Below, piece after piece: positions 41,447 to 49,800 of a DNA stretch of 64,000 bases; the first letter of the stretch is position 1; every line of letters starts with the position of its first letter. Position numbers and translations under genes: made by a program. The stretch comes from an uncultured Pelagibacteraceae bacterium (GTDB lineage: Bacteria; Pseudomonadota; Alphaproteobacteria; Pelagibacterales; Pelagibacteraceae). The DNA is taken from contig CACHCA010000001.1 in NCBI GenBank assembly GCA_902578265.1, forward strand, positions 124,001-188,000, read 5' to 3'. The notes beneath the pieces were generated by a model, which worked only from the letters and a program-made list of their open reading frames with translations, was not told the origin of the DNA and ran no database searches.

Positions 41447-43963
41447 TTATCCTTTTACTTTCACTAAAATTTTAAATCCTTTTTTAGAGCTAGACCCAGC
41501 TCTTGATTTTGGTAAATTCATAGAACCCAAAGATGCTTGCCCGACTAACTTTTGAGTATTTAAATTATTAATCAATTTTAAAATATCTTGATCGGTTGCA
41601 GCAGAGCCTAGAAGAATGATAGATTTTTTTCCATCATATTCTATAGAATTAAATTTTACCCTTTTTGGTACACTCATAGCTATTTGTGCTAAGTATCTAT
41701 AACTTAAACTTTTGTTTGACTTAAGAGTTCGACTTAGTTGCAACGTTTTAGTCATCACGCCTAACTCTTTACTGAATTTCTTTTTTTGATTTTCTTTTAT
41801 TTTATGTTCTTTTACAATTTTATCATAATTTTTTAATTTTGAATTGTAAGAATAAATTTGCCAAAATGATAATCCGAACAATAAAGTATAAATTACAAGA
41901 ACAGCTCCCGCTACTCCTTTGAAAGCAAATTTAGAAAACGCTTTCATTTTTTTCTGTTTTATCATGCCTGCTCTGTCGGGAAGAAGATTGATATTTTTTA
42001 CCGCTGTTACAAATTTATAATAACCAAACACATCTAATTTTCTAAAAGCAAGACCTATTACTGTAGATAAGTACGATCTATTTTGTAGGTTTGTTGACTC
42101 AACATTTTGTTCTGGAATTTTTAATCCATCTATTGGATCAAATAAATTAAAGCCAACATTGGCCATACTTTTTCTAAAAGTAGATAAATAATCTTCAACA
42201 TTTACTAAATCAGAAACTACTTTTATATTTCTTATTCTTTTTTCATATTTTGTCTCAAAATCTTGTACTGCTTGCTTAACTTGAGTGATAAATCTTCTTA
42301 CTAAAGCCTCTTTCTCTTCTTGGTCTTGTGAATTTTGTAAAATTTCTCTATCTTGGTTTCTTATAAAAATGTCAGTAATTATTGGGTTATTTTCATATAA
42401 TATCATTAAATAATTTTCATCTAATCCAAATTCTAGAACTGCTGTTAAATTTGCATCCTCAGCATTTTTTGAAATTTGATTTATTTGGTCAACAGCTGAT
42501 TTAAGTGCAAAACATTTTACATCAATGATAACTGGATTTAAGCTACTTCTCTTTATAATAGACGTGTAATTATTAATATCTGCTAATTTTGAAGCTACGA
42601 ATAAAATATCCATAGTATTTTCTTTATCATTTTTATTAATCACTTGATGGAATATTGAATAATCGTCTAGGTTATCAGTTAGTTGAACCAAGTTTTCCCA
42701 TAATGAGTTTGTGTCTATTGCTTTTTGTAATTCTTCATCTGTCATTAATGGAGCAGTAACAACTCTTATAATTGCGCTCGTAACAGGTATTGCAATTGCA
42801 GCGTTTGGTGTAGTAATTTTTGACTTTTGAATTGCAAGAGATAATTCTTCACCCATTTTATCAGCATGATCTAATACCGTTGCATCATCAGGTAAATCAA
42901 CTTTGTGAGTATAAAATTTTTCAAGTATCCATTGATTTGCTTTGTTTGAAGTTATCTGGGCAAGTCTTATTTCTTTATTAGTAAGTTCTACTCCAATAAT
43001 TTCTTCGCCTTGAACAGAAGATTTTCCAATTTTAGATTTAAAGAAACCCCCAAGTTTATTTTTTATATTTGATATTGATTTGCCACCAGATATTTTTGTA
43101 GAATCTTTTTTTCCAAACTCAGGTTTTTTTAATTTTATGCTCTTTAACTTGTCTAATAAATTTGTTGTGATATTAGATTTTTGATTTTCGTTTTGATTAT
43201 TTTGACTAATTGTAGAATTATTTTCTAAATTATTTTTTAAACTTTGATTATTTTGATTTTGTAAAGTTGTTGTTTTAATATTTGGAGAAATAGTCTCTTT
43301 AACTTGTTCTGATTGTGTGTTTTCAATTTTTGTTTTGTCACTACTTTCTGTTTGATCATTGTTATTTTGTTCTTTTTCTTTCTGCGCGTGTAAATCATCA
43401 AACCATTTTTCTAAAATTGGTATTGCATCGTCTAAATTTGGTGTTCCTGAGGAAAAAATTTTTTGTTTGCCATCCAAATAAATTCTTCCAACCCAATTTT
43501 TTGATTTAAGCTCCCCTTTGTACTTATCTTGTCTTACATAAATATGTAATCTTCCGTCTTTTTTATGTATTACTTGATGATCTTTTTTTTCTTCTTCAGT
43601 ATCATTCTCTTTATTTATCTTTTCAGCATCATTGTTTTCATTATTATTAATATTTTCATTTAAATTTGTTGGTTCAGCCAAGGATAAATTATTATTTGCA
43701 TCATTATCAGAGGATTGATCTTGATTTTGGTTTGTGTTTTCAGTTTTATTTTCATCTTCAGGCTGTTTAACGTCTGAAACACCAATATTTTCGTTTTCAG
43801 TCTTTATAGTTTCATTTTCTGGAGATTTTTCCTCAACTTTTGGTTGTTCACTCTCAATATTTTTATTTTCAAGAGATTTTTCCTCAACTTTTGGTTGTTC
43901 ACTCTCAGATTGATTTTGTTTGTCTATAATGACACCAAATTTTTCTTTCTCTTTATCATCCAT
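41447..43963 (-). CDS. PilM-PilN fusion protein with long disordered N-terminus
   Basis: An 838-residue fusion. Residues 1-130 are rich in Glu, Asn and Gln and contain a 17-residue repeat (SEQPKVEEKS). Residues 130-200 form a small basic-acidic domain with KNWVGRIYLDGKQKIFSSG, resembling integrase-arm or AP2-like folds. A second Asn/Gln/Thr-rich linker follows. About residues 325-660 are PilM (IGVELTNKEIRLAQIT, actin-like ATPase). From about 665 it is PilN: NLLPDRAGMIKQKKM, then a membrane helix and coiled coil. Normally PilM and PilN are separate and bind via the PilN N-terminal INLLP motif, which here is internal. First gene of the pilMN-O-P-Q-B-C operon. Confidence 0.9.
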   Translation of the reverse strand: MDDKEKEKFGVIIDKQNQSESEQPKVEEKSLENKNIESEQPKVEEKSPENETIKTENENIGVSDVKQPEDENKTENTNQNQDQSSDNDANNNLSLAEPTNLNENINNNENNDAEKINKENDTEEEKKDHQVIHKKDGRLHIYVRQDKYKGELKSKNWVGRIYLDGKQKIFSSGTPNLDDAIPILEKWFDDLHAQKEKEQNNNDQTESSDKTKIENTQSEQVKETISPNIKTTTLQNQNNQSLKNNLENNSTISQNNQNENQKSNITTNLLDKLKSIKLKKPEFGKKDSTKISGGKSISNIKNKLGGFFKSKIGKSSVQGEEIIGVELTNKEIRLAQITSNKANQWILEKFYTHKVDLPDDATVLDHADKMGEELSLAIQKSKITTPNAAIAIPVTSAIIRVVTAPLMTDEELQKAIDTNSLWENLVQLTDNLDDYSIFHQVINKNDKENTMDILFVASKLADINNYTSIIKRSSLNPVIIDVKCFALKSAVDQINQISKNAEDANLTAVLEFGLDENYLMILYENNPIITDIFIRNQDREILQNSQDQEEKEALVRRFITQVKQAVQDFETKYEKRIRNIKVVSDLVNVEDYLSTFRKSMANVGFNLFDPIDGLKIPEQNVESTNLQNRSYLSTVIGLAFRKLDVFGYYKFVTAVKNINLLPDRAGMIKQKKMKAFSKFAFKGVAGAVLVIYTLLFGLSFWQIYSYNSKLKNYDKIVKEHKIKENQKKKFSKELGVMTKTLQLSRTLKSNKSLSYRYLAQIAMSVPKRVKFNSIEYDGKKSIILLGSAATDQDILKLINNLNTQKLVGQASLGSMNLPKSRAGSSSKKGFKILVKVKG
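43802..43903 (-). repeat. Two 51-bp tandem units in pilMN
   Basis: The coding sequence repeats a 17-codon unit beginning SEQPKVEEKS twice (residues 21-37 and 38-54), nearly identical in DNA (CAACTTTTGGTTGTTCACTC on the plus strand is in both). Confidence 0.8.
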
Positions 43964-43984
43964 AATTTTTAAAAATTTTTAATT

Positions 43985-44300
43985 CTCTAACACAATTTTC
44001 CTAAAACTCTAACACAAAATATAATATTGTCCAACACAAACTTGTTTAGGACTAGAAAAAGTTATTTAAAATATCAAAAAAGCAAGTAAATTAGCCATTT
44101 TTGATAAAATGGCATCTAAAATATTATTTCATAAATTTTGGGACAATTGAATTCAACTCTAACACAATTGAATTTGTTAGAATTGTGTTAGAGTTATTAA
44201 AATAGAACAAAATTTTAAAAAGCGAGTATTTTCAACATTTTTCTAATTTTTTATAATTTCTATTTTTTTTGTGTTAGAGTAAAAGTTCTTTGTGTTAGAG
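43985..44300. repeat. Cluster of 11-bp elements (TTGTGTTAGAG) at 21-22 bp spacing
   Basis: On the minus strand TTGTGTTAGAG occurs at 43995-43985, 44017-44007 and 44167-44157, with a two-mismatch copy (TTGTGTTGGAC) at 44039-44029. On the plus strand it occurs at 44183-44193, 44269-44279 and 44290-44300. Three copies next to pilMN are exactly 22 bp apart and the right pair 21 bp apart, two turns of DNA, so a bound protein would lie on one face. No other copies were noticed elsewhere in the window. Most likely operator sites for the pilMN operon; iteron-like DNA is a less likely alternative. Confidence 0.85.
44155..44195. repeat. Perfect 15-bp inverted repeat in the pil intergenic region
   Basis: AACTCTAACACAATT (44155-44169) and AATTGTGTTAGAGTT (44181-44195) are exact complements around the 11-base centre GAATTTGTTAG. 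The arms contain the two inward-facing central copies of the TTGTGTTAGAG element. It could be a high-affinity regulator site or fold as an RNA hairpin; there is no T tract, so it is not a usual terminator. Confidence 0.9.
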
Positions 44301-44393
44301 ATAAAAAAAATCAAAATTTTTTTATAATTTTTATAATGAGAACACTCCTTAAAGAGGGAAGTTGAAGATTAAATTTAAAAAAACTTAAAAATA

Positions 44394-44447
44394 CACCTCA
44401 AAATTGATATTTTTTTTCTAATTTAAGGTGAATTTTTAAATTTTTTC
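44394..44447 (+). terminator. Imperfect hairpin with T-rich 3' flank
   Basis: CACCTCAAAATT (44394-44405) can pair imperfectly with AATTTAAGGTG (44420-44430), followed by T-rich sequence. It may end a short plus-strand transcript starting after the operator repeats near the TATAAT elements at 44323-44337. Weak evidence. Confidence 0.3.
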
Positions 44448-44457
44448 TAAATTTCAA

Positions 44458-44611
44458 TTAATTTTCACGAAAATAAGAATTGTTTAACAATCTTTCTAAC
44501 TTTTCCATGTTTAAATTATATTTTTAAAAATTATTTTTAATTTTTTATGATTTGGTTTGTCTTTATGTTTAATAATTAAATTTTGAAAACTATTTGCACC
44601 TAACATCTCTA
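44458..44611 (-). pseudogene. Decayed tandem copy of the 3' end of the GAF-PP2C gene
   Basis: The 154 bases just after the phosphatase stop codon are a degenerate copy of the last 155 bases of that gene (44612-44766). Both read, on the minus strand, GA(G/A)ATGTTAGGTGCA, then TTTTCAAAATT, AAACATAAAGA, AAACCAAATCAT, and end in AAATTA(A/G). The copy has in-frame stops and many A/T substitutions. It is a tandem partial duplication under no constraint, not a gene. Confidence 0.85.
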
Positions 44612-46042
44612 CTAATTTCCATCAACAACGAGAATTGTTAGATCATCTTTCTGAATTTTTCCTGATTTAATTATATCTTCAACAATTATTTTTAATCTTT
44701 CATGATTTGGTTTATCTTTATGTTTAATAATATAATTTTGAAAACCATCTGCACCTAACATTTCTCCACTTGGATCTTTAATTTCAGTAATTCCATCGGT
44801 AAAGACATACATTGAGCTGTTTGCAAAGTTAATTTTTGTTTCTTTATATTTTATTTTTGACATTATACCTAAAGGTGGTCCTGCTTCTGTATGATTAGAA
44901 AATTTTCCATCCCTAGAAAAGATAAGTGGAGGTTCGTGGCCTGCATTTGATAAAAGTAATTCATTTTTTTTACTATCATAAATTCCAATTAACATTGTTA
45001 CAAACATCCCACGTGAAGTTGTCTCACATATTTCTTTATTTAAAAGATCTAGCAAGTCAGACGCAGAATAAATTGTTTTACTAAGACATCTATACAAACT
45101 TGATGCTTTAGACATTAACAAAGAAGATTTAATTCCTTTACCAGAAACATCTGCAACTCCAAAACCAAACTTCCCATCTCCTAAATCAGAAAAATTATAG
45201 AAGTCTCCTGATACAATCTTTGCTGGAATATTTATTCCAGCAATAGGAAAATTTTCTTTTTTGTTTTTTGATAATAAAGTTTTTTGTATTTCACCAACAA
45301 TCTCTATTTCTTTTTGAATTCTATTTTTATCAATGAGTTCTTTCGCCATCTTTGCATTTCTAATTGCTAACGCTGCAGGTGCTGATAAAGTTTCTAATAA
45401 TTTTCTATCGTTCTCTTCAAATAATTTTGAATTACTTTTTTTATTTAAACAATGAATTACTCCAATACATTCGTTTGCAGCAATGAGTGGTGAGCATAAA
45501 ACAGAATATGTTGTAAAATTTGTTTTGTTATCCAAATCAAAATAAAATTCTGCAATTTCTCTTACATCTTTTCGAACGTTTCCAACTCTTATACATTTTT
45601 TTTGTAAAACTGCTTTACCCATTACACCTTGCGTCAAAGGTATTTCATATTCATCCAGATATGATTGATATTTAGAAGCGATACATTGAAAAACTTGTTT
45701 TTTTTCATCAATCAAAAAAATATTTGCAGCCTGTGCATCAATTCTTTTTATAATTACTTCGAGAGCAGTTTGTAAAGTTTCTTTTAAATCAAGAGATGTT
45801 GCAAACTCTTGATTCATTTTTGTAATAATTGCTAAATCTTCATTTAAGGCTATGTTTTCTTTGTTTGGCTCAATTTTTTTTTGTCTAAAAAACATTTTTG
45901 TATTTGGAATTACACTTTTTTTTTGATAATTTAAACCTTTATGGAAATCATAATTAATACTCCTGGTCTTTACATACATTTGCAAGACGCTGTTGTGCTT
46001 ATTCAATACTGTATTGACGGAATTATTAATATTGCCTCCCAA
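44612..46042 (-). CDS. GAF-domain SpoIIE-type PP2C phosphatase
   Basis: A cytoplasmic phosphatase of up to 476 residues. A GAF domain covers about residues 75-230 (LKETLQTALEVIIKRIDAQAANIFL, by pattern; SVLCSPLIAANECIGVIHC), a short coiled coil (235-260), and the PP2C domain 265-475 has KIVSGDFYNFSDLG, VADVSGKGIKSSL and VFTDGITEI. Likely dephosphorylates the STAS protein, in parallel with the CHASE2 phosphatase but for internal signals. The start is unsure: TTG at 46042 carries GGGAGG just inside the ORF, so an AUU at codon 5 or ATG at codon 22 (45979) may be used. Divergent from pilD by 15 bases. Confidence 0.88.
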   Translation of the reverse strand: MGGNINNSVNTVLNKHNSVLQMYVKTRSINYDFHKGLNYQKKSVIPNTKMFFRQKKIEPNKENIALNEDLAIITKMNQEFATSLDLKETLQTALEVIIKRIDAQAANIFLIDEKKQVFQCIASKYQSYLDEYEIPLTQGVMGKAVLQKKCIRVGNVRKDVREIAEFYFDLDNKTNFTTYSVLCSPLIAANECIGVIHCLNKKSNSKLFEENDRKLLETLSAPAALAIRNAKMAKELIDKNRIQKEIEIVGEIQKTLLSKNKKENFPIAGINIPAKIVSGDFYNFSDLGDGKFGFGVADVSGKGIKSSLLMSKASSLYRCLSKTIYSASDLLDLLNKEICETTSRGMFVTMLIGIYDSKKNELLLSNAGHEPPLIFSRDGKFSNHTEAGPPLGIMSKIKYKETKINFANSSMYVFTDGITEIKDPSGEMLGADGFQNYIIKHKDKPNHERLKIIVEDIIKSGKIQKDDLTILVVDGN

Positions 46043-46057
46043 TTTAAAATTTAATTA

Positions 46058-46807
46058 GTGTTTTTCGTACTATTTTTTGTTTTAGGCTGCATCTGGGGAA
46101 GTTTTTCTAACGTTTGTATCCATCGTTTACCCATGGATAAAAGTGTTATATTTACTCGATCTTTTTGCCCTAGTTGTCAAAAAACAATCAAATGGTTCGA
46201 TAATATTCCTTTAATCTCCTTTTTATTATTAAAAAGAAAGTGCAGAAACTGTGACTACAAGATTAGCTTTCAATATTTTATTGTAGAACTAATAACTGCA
46301 ATTTCATTTACTATTATATATTATTTCTATGGAATTAGCATCACCTCATTATTGCTAATAATACTAAGTGTTTTTTTTGTTATTATCTTCTTTATTGATC
46401 TAAAACATTTCATTATTCCAAACTCTTTAACATTTCCATTAATGTTTATTGGTTTTATAAAATCATTTGATCCTAATTTAGATAATTTTTTATTTCCAAA
46501 CTACATCAATTCATTAATTGGAGGTGTTATTGGATATTTAATTATATGGTTAATTATTTTTGTATATAAAAAAGTAAGAAATAAAGAAGGTATGGGATTA
46601 GGAGATGCTAAACTATTATCGGCTGTTGGATTTTGGTTTGGCTGGGTTTCAATACCTTTTGTATTATTTCTATCATCCATAATAGCTTTAGGATTATCTT
46701 TGCCATCTTTGATTAACAAATCTAAAAACTTGTCATCTCAAATACCATTTGGTCCGTATATAATTCTTGGCATAATACTCTATGTTTTTATAAAACATAT
46801 GATCTGA
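46058..46807 (+). CDS. pilD: Prepilin peptidase/N-methyltransferase PilD
   Basis: A 249-residue inner-membrane aspartyl protease. It starts GTG and then shows the family N-terminus GSFSNVCIHRLP, a zinc-type pair CPSC and CRNC (about residues 38 and 65) for the methyltransferase domain, and the catalytic Asp residues in FFIDLKHFIIPNSL and GMGLGDAKLL. It cleaves the leader of all prepilins encoded here and methylates the new N-terminal Phe. The only plus-strand gene of the right half of the pilus locus. Confidence 0.95.
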   Translation: MFFVLFFVLGCIWGSFSNVCIHRLPMDKSVIFTRSFCPSCQKTIKWFDNIPLISFLLLKRKCRNCDYKISFQYFIVELITAISFTIIYYFYGISITSLLLIILSVFFVIIFFIDLKHFIIPNSLTFPLMFIGFIKSFDPNLDNFLFPNYINSLIGGVIGYLIIWLIIFVYKKVRNKEGMGLGDAKLLSAVGFWFGWVSIPFVLFLSSIIALGLSLPSLINKSKNLSSQIPFGPYIILGIILYVFIKHMI

Positions 46808-46832
46808 GAGAAATAAAATTTTATTTTCTTAA
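46808..46832. terminator. AT-rich bidirectional hairpin between pilD and pilY1
   Basis: AGAAATAAAA and TTTTATTTTCT form a near-perfect palindrome with one bulge between two convergent stop codons. A and T tracts on the two sides could let it work in either direction. Low G-C content makes it weak. Confidence 0.4.
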
Positions 46833-46852
46833 TGCTTATTAACTAACATTAA

Positions 46853-49800
46853 TTAAAAATTTTCTTGCCAACTGCCTCTATAGACTTGAATATCTTTATC
46901 ACTTCCTAACAAGGTTACTAAGGTATCTGCTTGATCATCCGACTCTGTTGTTACGTTAGCAAATAGTTTATTTCCTGAAATTACAAACTGTGAAAGAATT
47001 CCTTTTTGTAAAAAATAACATCCTGCTCTTTCATCAAATTCACTTTCAGATCTCACATTTTTTTCTGCAAACTGAATTTTTTCTGCTTGATTAATACCAC
47101 ACTCATCATCAGCTGCACAAATAAATGCTTTACCAACACTACAAGTTGTTTCTCCTTTTGGCGGTGGCTCATAAACAGGATAGTAAACAGTTCCACCAAA
47201 AATAGTTGGTATTGCTGTAGCCTTTCTAAATCTATTATTCGCATCTCCTTTTGGATTTTTATTAAATTCTGGGTTGTCTAGTTTAAATATCCATCCAAGT
47301 CTTCCTGCTCCAGGACAATCCTCCATTCTGTTCCTACCTCTTGTGTATCCACAATCAGCTAGATCTGGGAATTTGTCATCAACAATAGGTGCGTTTGCAA
47401 TCGCTTTAAGAGCTCCTTGTGTAAAATTAGAATTTCCATTTTCATCTTCAGAGGATGCTTTTGGAACTTTGATTTCATCATGAAAAAAATTCGGAAAGTC
47501 TACATCTCTAATACCAAATAATAAGTTATCCATTCCATCAATCCTAGCACCAACGTCTCTAAAATCGCCAGTTCCACCAAACAACCATAAATTTCTTGTA
47601 CTTTGACCATATGCAGCTTCCATACCAAAGTAACTCACTCTTTGATTTATATCGTTTGCATTTATATTAAATAAGGTTCTTTGATCAAATATATCAATTT
47701 CTGGATTGTCTTTTTGTTGATTTGTTAAATTAATCTTAGTAACTTTTCCTTCTAAATCATTAATGTAAACCATAGCACCTCTCCAAGGCACGCCTCTAAA
47801 TGTATCAGGAGTCACAACAACAGGATCACCAGTAACAGAATTGATTATACCGTTATCAGGTACATCAGCAATTTTTATTGGACCTAGGTTATCATCAGAC
47901 CCAAATATAGCTCCTCCATTGTTGGCTGGATCTTGAAGGTCAATTAAAAACAAATTAGAACCTATGCCGTTAGTAGCACCAAAGCCACCGGGTAAAACGG
48001 CTACATAGTTATCATCATTTAAAGAACCACTTTTTGTTGTTGGTATTCTTACTATTCTTGGGGTTGCCCAAGTCTCACCTAACATAGAGTAATCATACTG
48101 TAAATTCTCTGCTTCCAGTCCTGCAGGTAGCATAATTGTGAAAGGAATATCTTCTTTATCTGAAGTTAAGCCTGTACTTGCATTATAAACCATTTCAGAA
48201 GAGAAGGTAAATTCAACTTCACTACCTTGTCTATTGACTTTTGCAACTGGGACCTCTGTGATTGATCCATCTTTTTCAAAAATCACAGTAAATTTAGATG
48301 CATCTACTGTAGTCAAATTTTCTAAAGCATCAGTAACAAATGTGAATGTTAATCCTGCGTAACATGCACTACCATCATCATAGCTAGCATTAAAAAATTT
48401 CGCATCTGCTCCAACATCTGAATTTGACATACATGAAGATTTTGCATCTCTATTAGTAAAATCATTTCCATCTGCATCTAAAACTATATCTGCTTCTCGT
48501 GCTTCTTGTTCGATTCTTCTTGCAGCAATAGCTTCTAAAGATTGATCTATCCCTAAAGTTTCACTTCCATAAGGATAAGCAGTAATCAATCCATTTTCAT
48601 TTGCATGTAAAACTCTTCCATTTGCTCTATCATTATAAATTGAATACATGTGAATAGGATTAAGCGGATCTGTAATATCTAAAACTGAGAATCCAGGTCC
48701 ACCTCGTCCATATGGTATAAATAAAATCGTATGCCAGTTTTTTGAGTCTTGTTCTAAAACAGTTCCTGAATCATCTATTCTAAATCCTTTTATATAAACA
48801 TCGTGAACAACTGGCGATCCGTCAACTGCAAAAATAGCATTGGTACCTCCTCTTCCTTGCCCGAGAACATCATTTAATCCCTCGTTTACTATAGTCGGTA
48901 ATTTTGCAGCGATGAATGGGGGAACAAATGCCCAAAGTTCTTGACCAATATTTCCACCATGTCTTATGTTTCCTGAACCGGTTCTTACTGCGTGAAGTGC
49001 TCCATCATTTGCTCCAAAATACATTACATCATCTCGAACAACAGTTCTTGCCCAAGTATCATAATTATTAATATATCTCCAGTACGCCTCTTGATGTGTG
49101 GATGTGAAATTTGTATTAGCTTTAGGTCTTCCAACTTCTATAATTTGTGAATGGTAAATATCTCCAAGGACTGATGCTCTCACATTATTGGTATTATCAC
49201 AGCCTCCGTAAGCAAAATAATCTTCTCCTCTTACAAAATTAATTAGTCCTTTAATATCGTCAGCGTTAGTATCCAAGCCTGGAACGCCTGCAAGCTTAGT
49301 TCCACAATATGACGAAGAGTTATGAAAATTTGGAACGACATCACCAAAAAGACCAAATATTCCATTGATAGTGTCAGCGTTATCTTCAGTAAAATTATTA
49401 TAGTCTGATGTGTAATCTAAACCTTCATATACAGTCCAAATATTTCTATTATTACTTAATGCCTGTCCCTGAATTATTGTTGCAACATCGTAAACACGTT
49501 GATCAGCCAAATCATCTACAATCGTTCCATCTTCTCTTACATGCTTTCTTATAAGTGTACCTTCCCATTCACCGTGTAATGCATATTTAAATTGTGCTTG
49601 GAATAAACTTCCCCCTTCTTCCCCAGATAGTTCTGCTGTAATAGATGGAGCTGTAAAAGACAATCTGCTCGCTACAATTCTTTCAATTTCACTTTTTAAT
49701 TTAGTCAATAAATCGCCAGGGGTTTCAGCATCTATTCTATCTCTGCAATCAGAGCTATTTTCATCATCGCAAGTACCTGCAATAGCAATTTCTTGGAATT

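Noticed and set aside
43985..44300. CRISPR-like array
   Set aside because: Repeats are only 11 bp, occur in both orientations, spacers are irregular and no cas genes are present.
43964..44611. Replication origin with iterons
   Set aside because: Spacing is iteron-like, but no DnaA boxes (TTATNCACA) or replication genes are nearby, so regulation of pil genes is the simpler reading.
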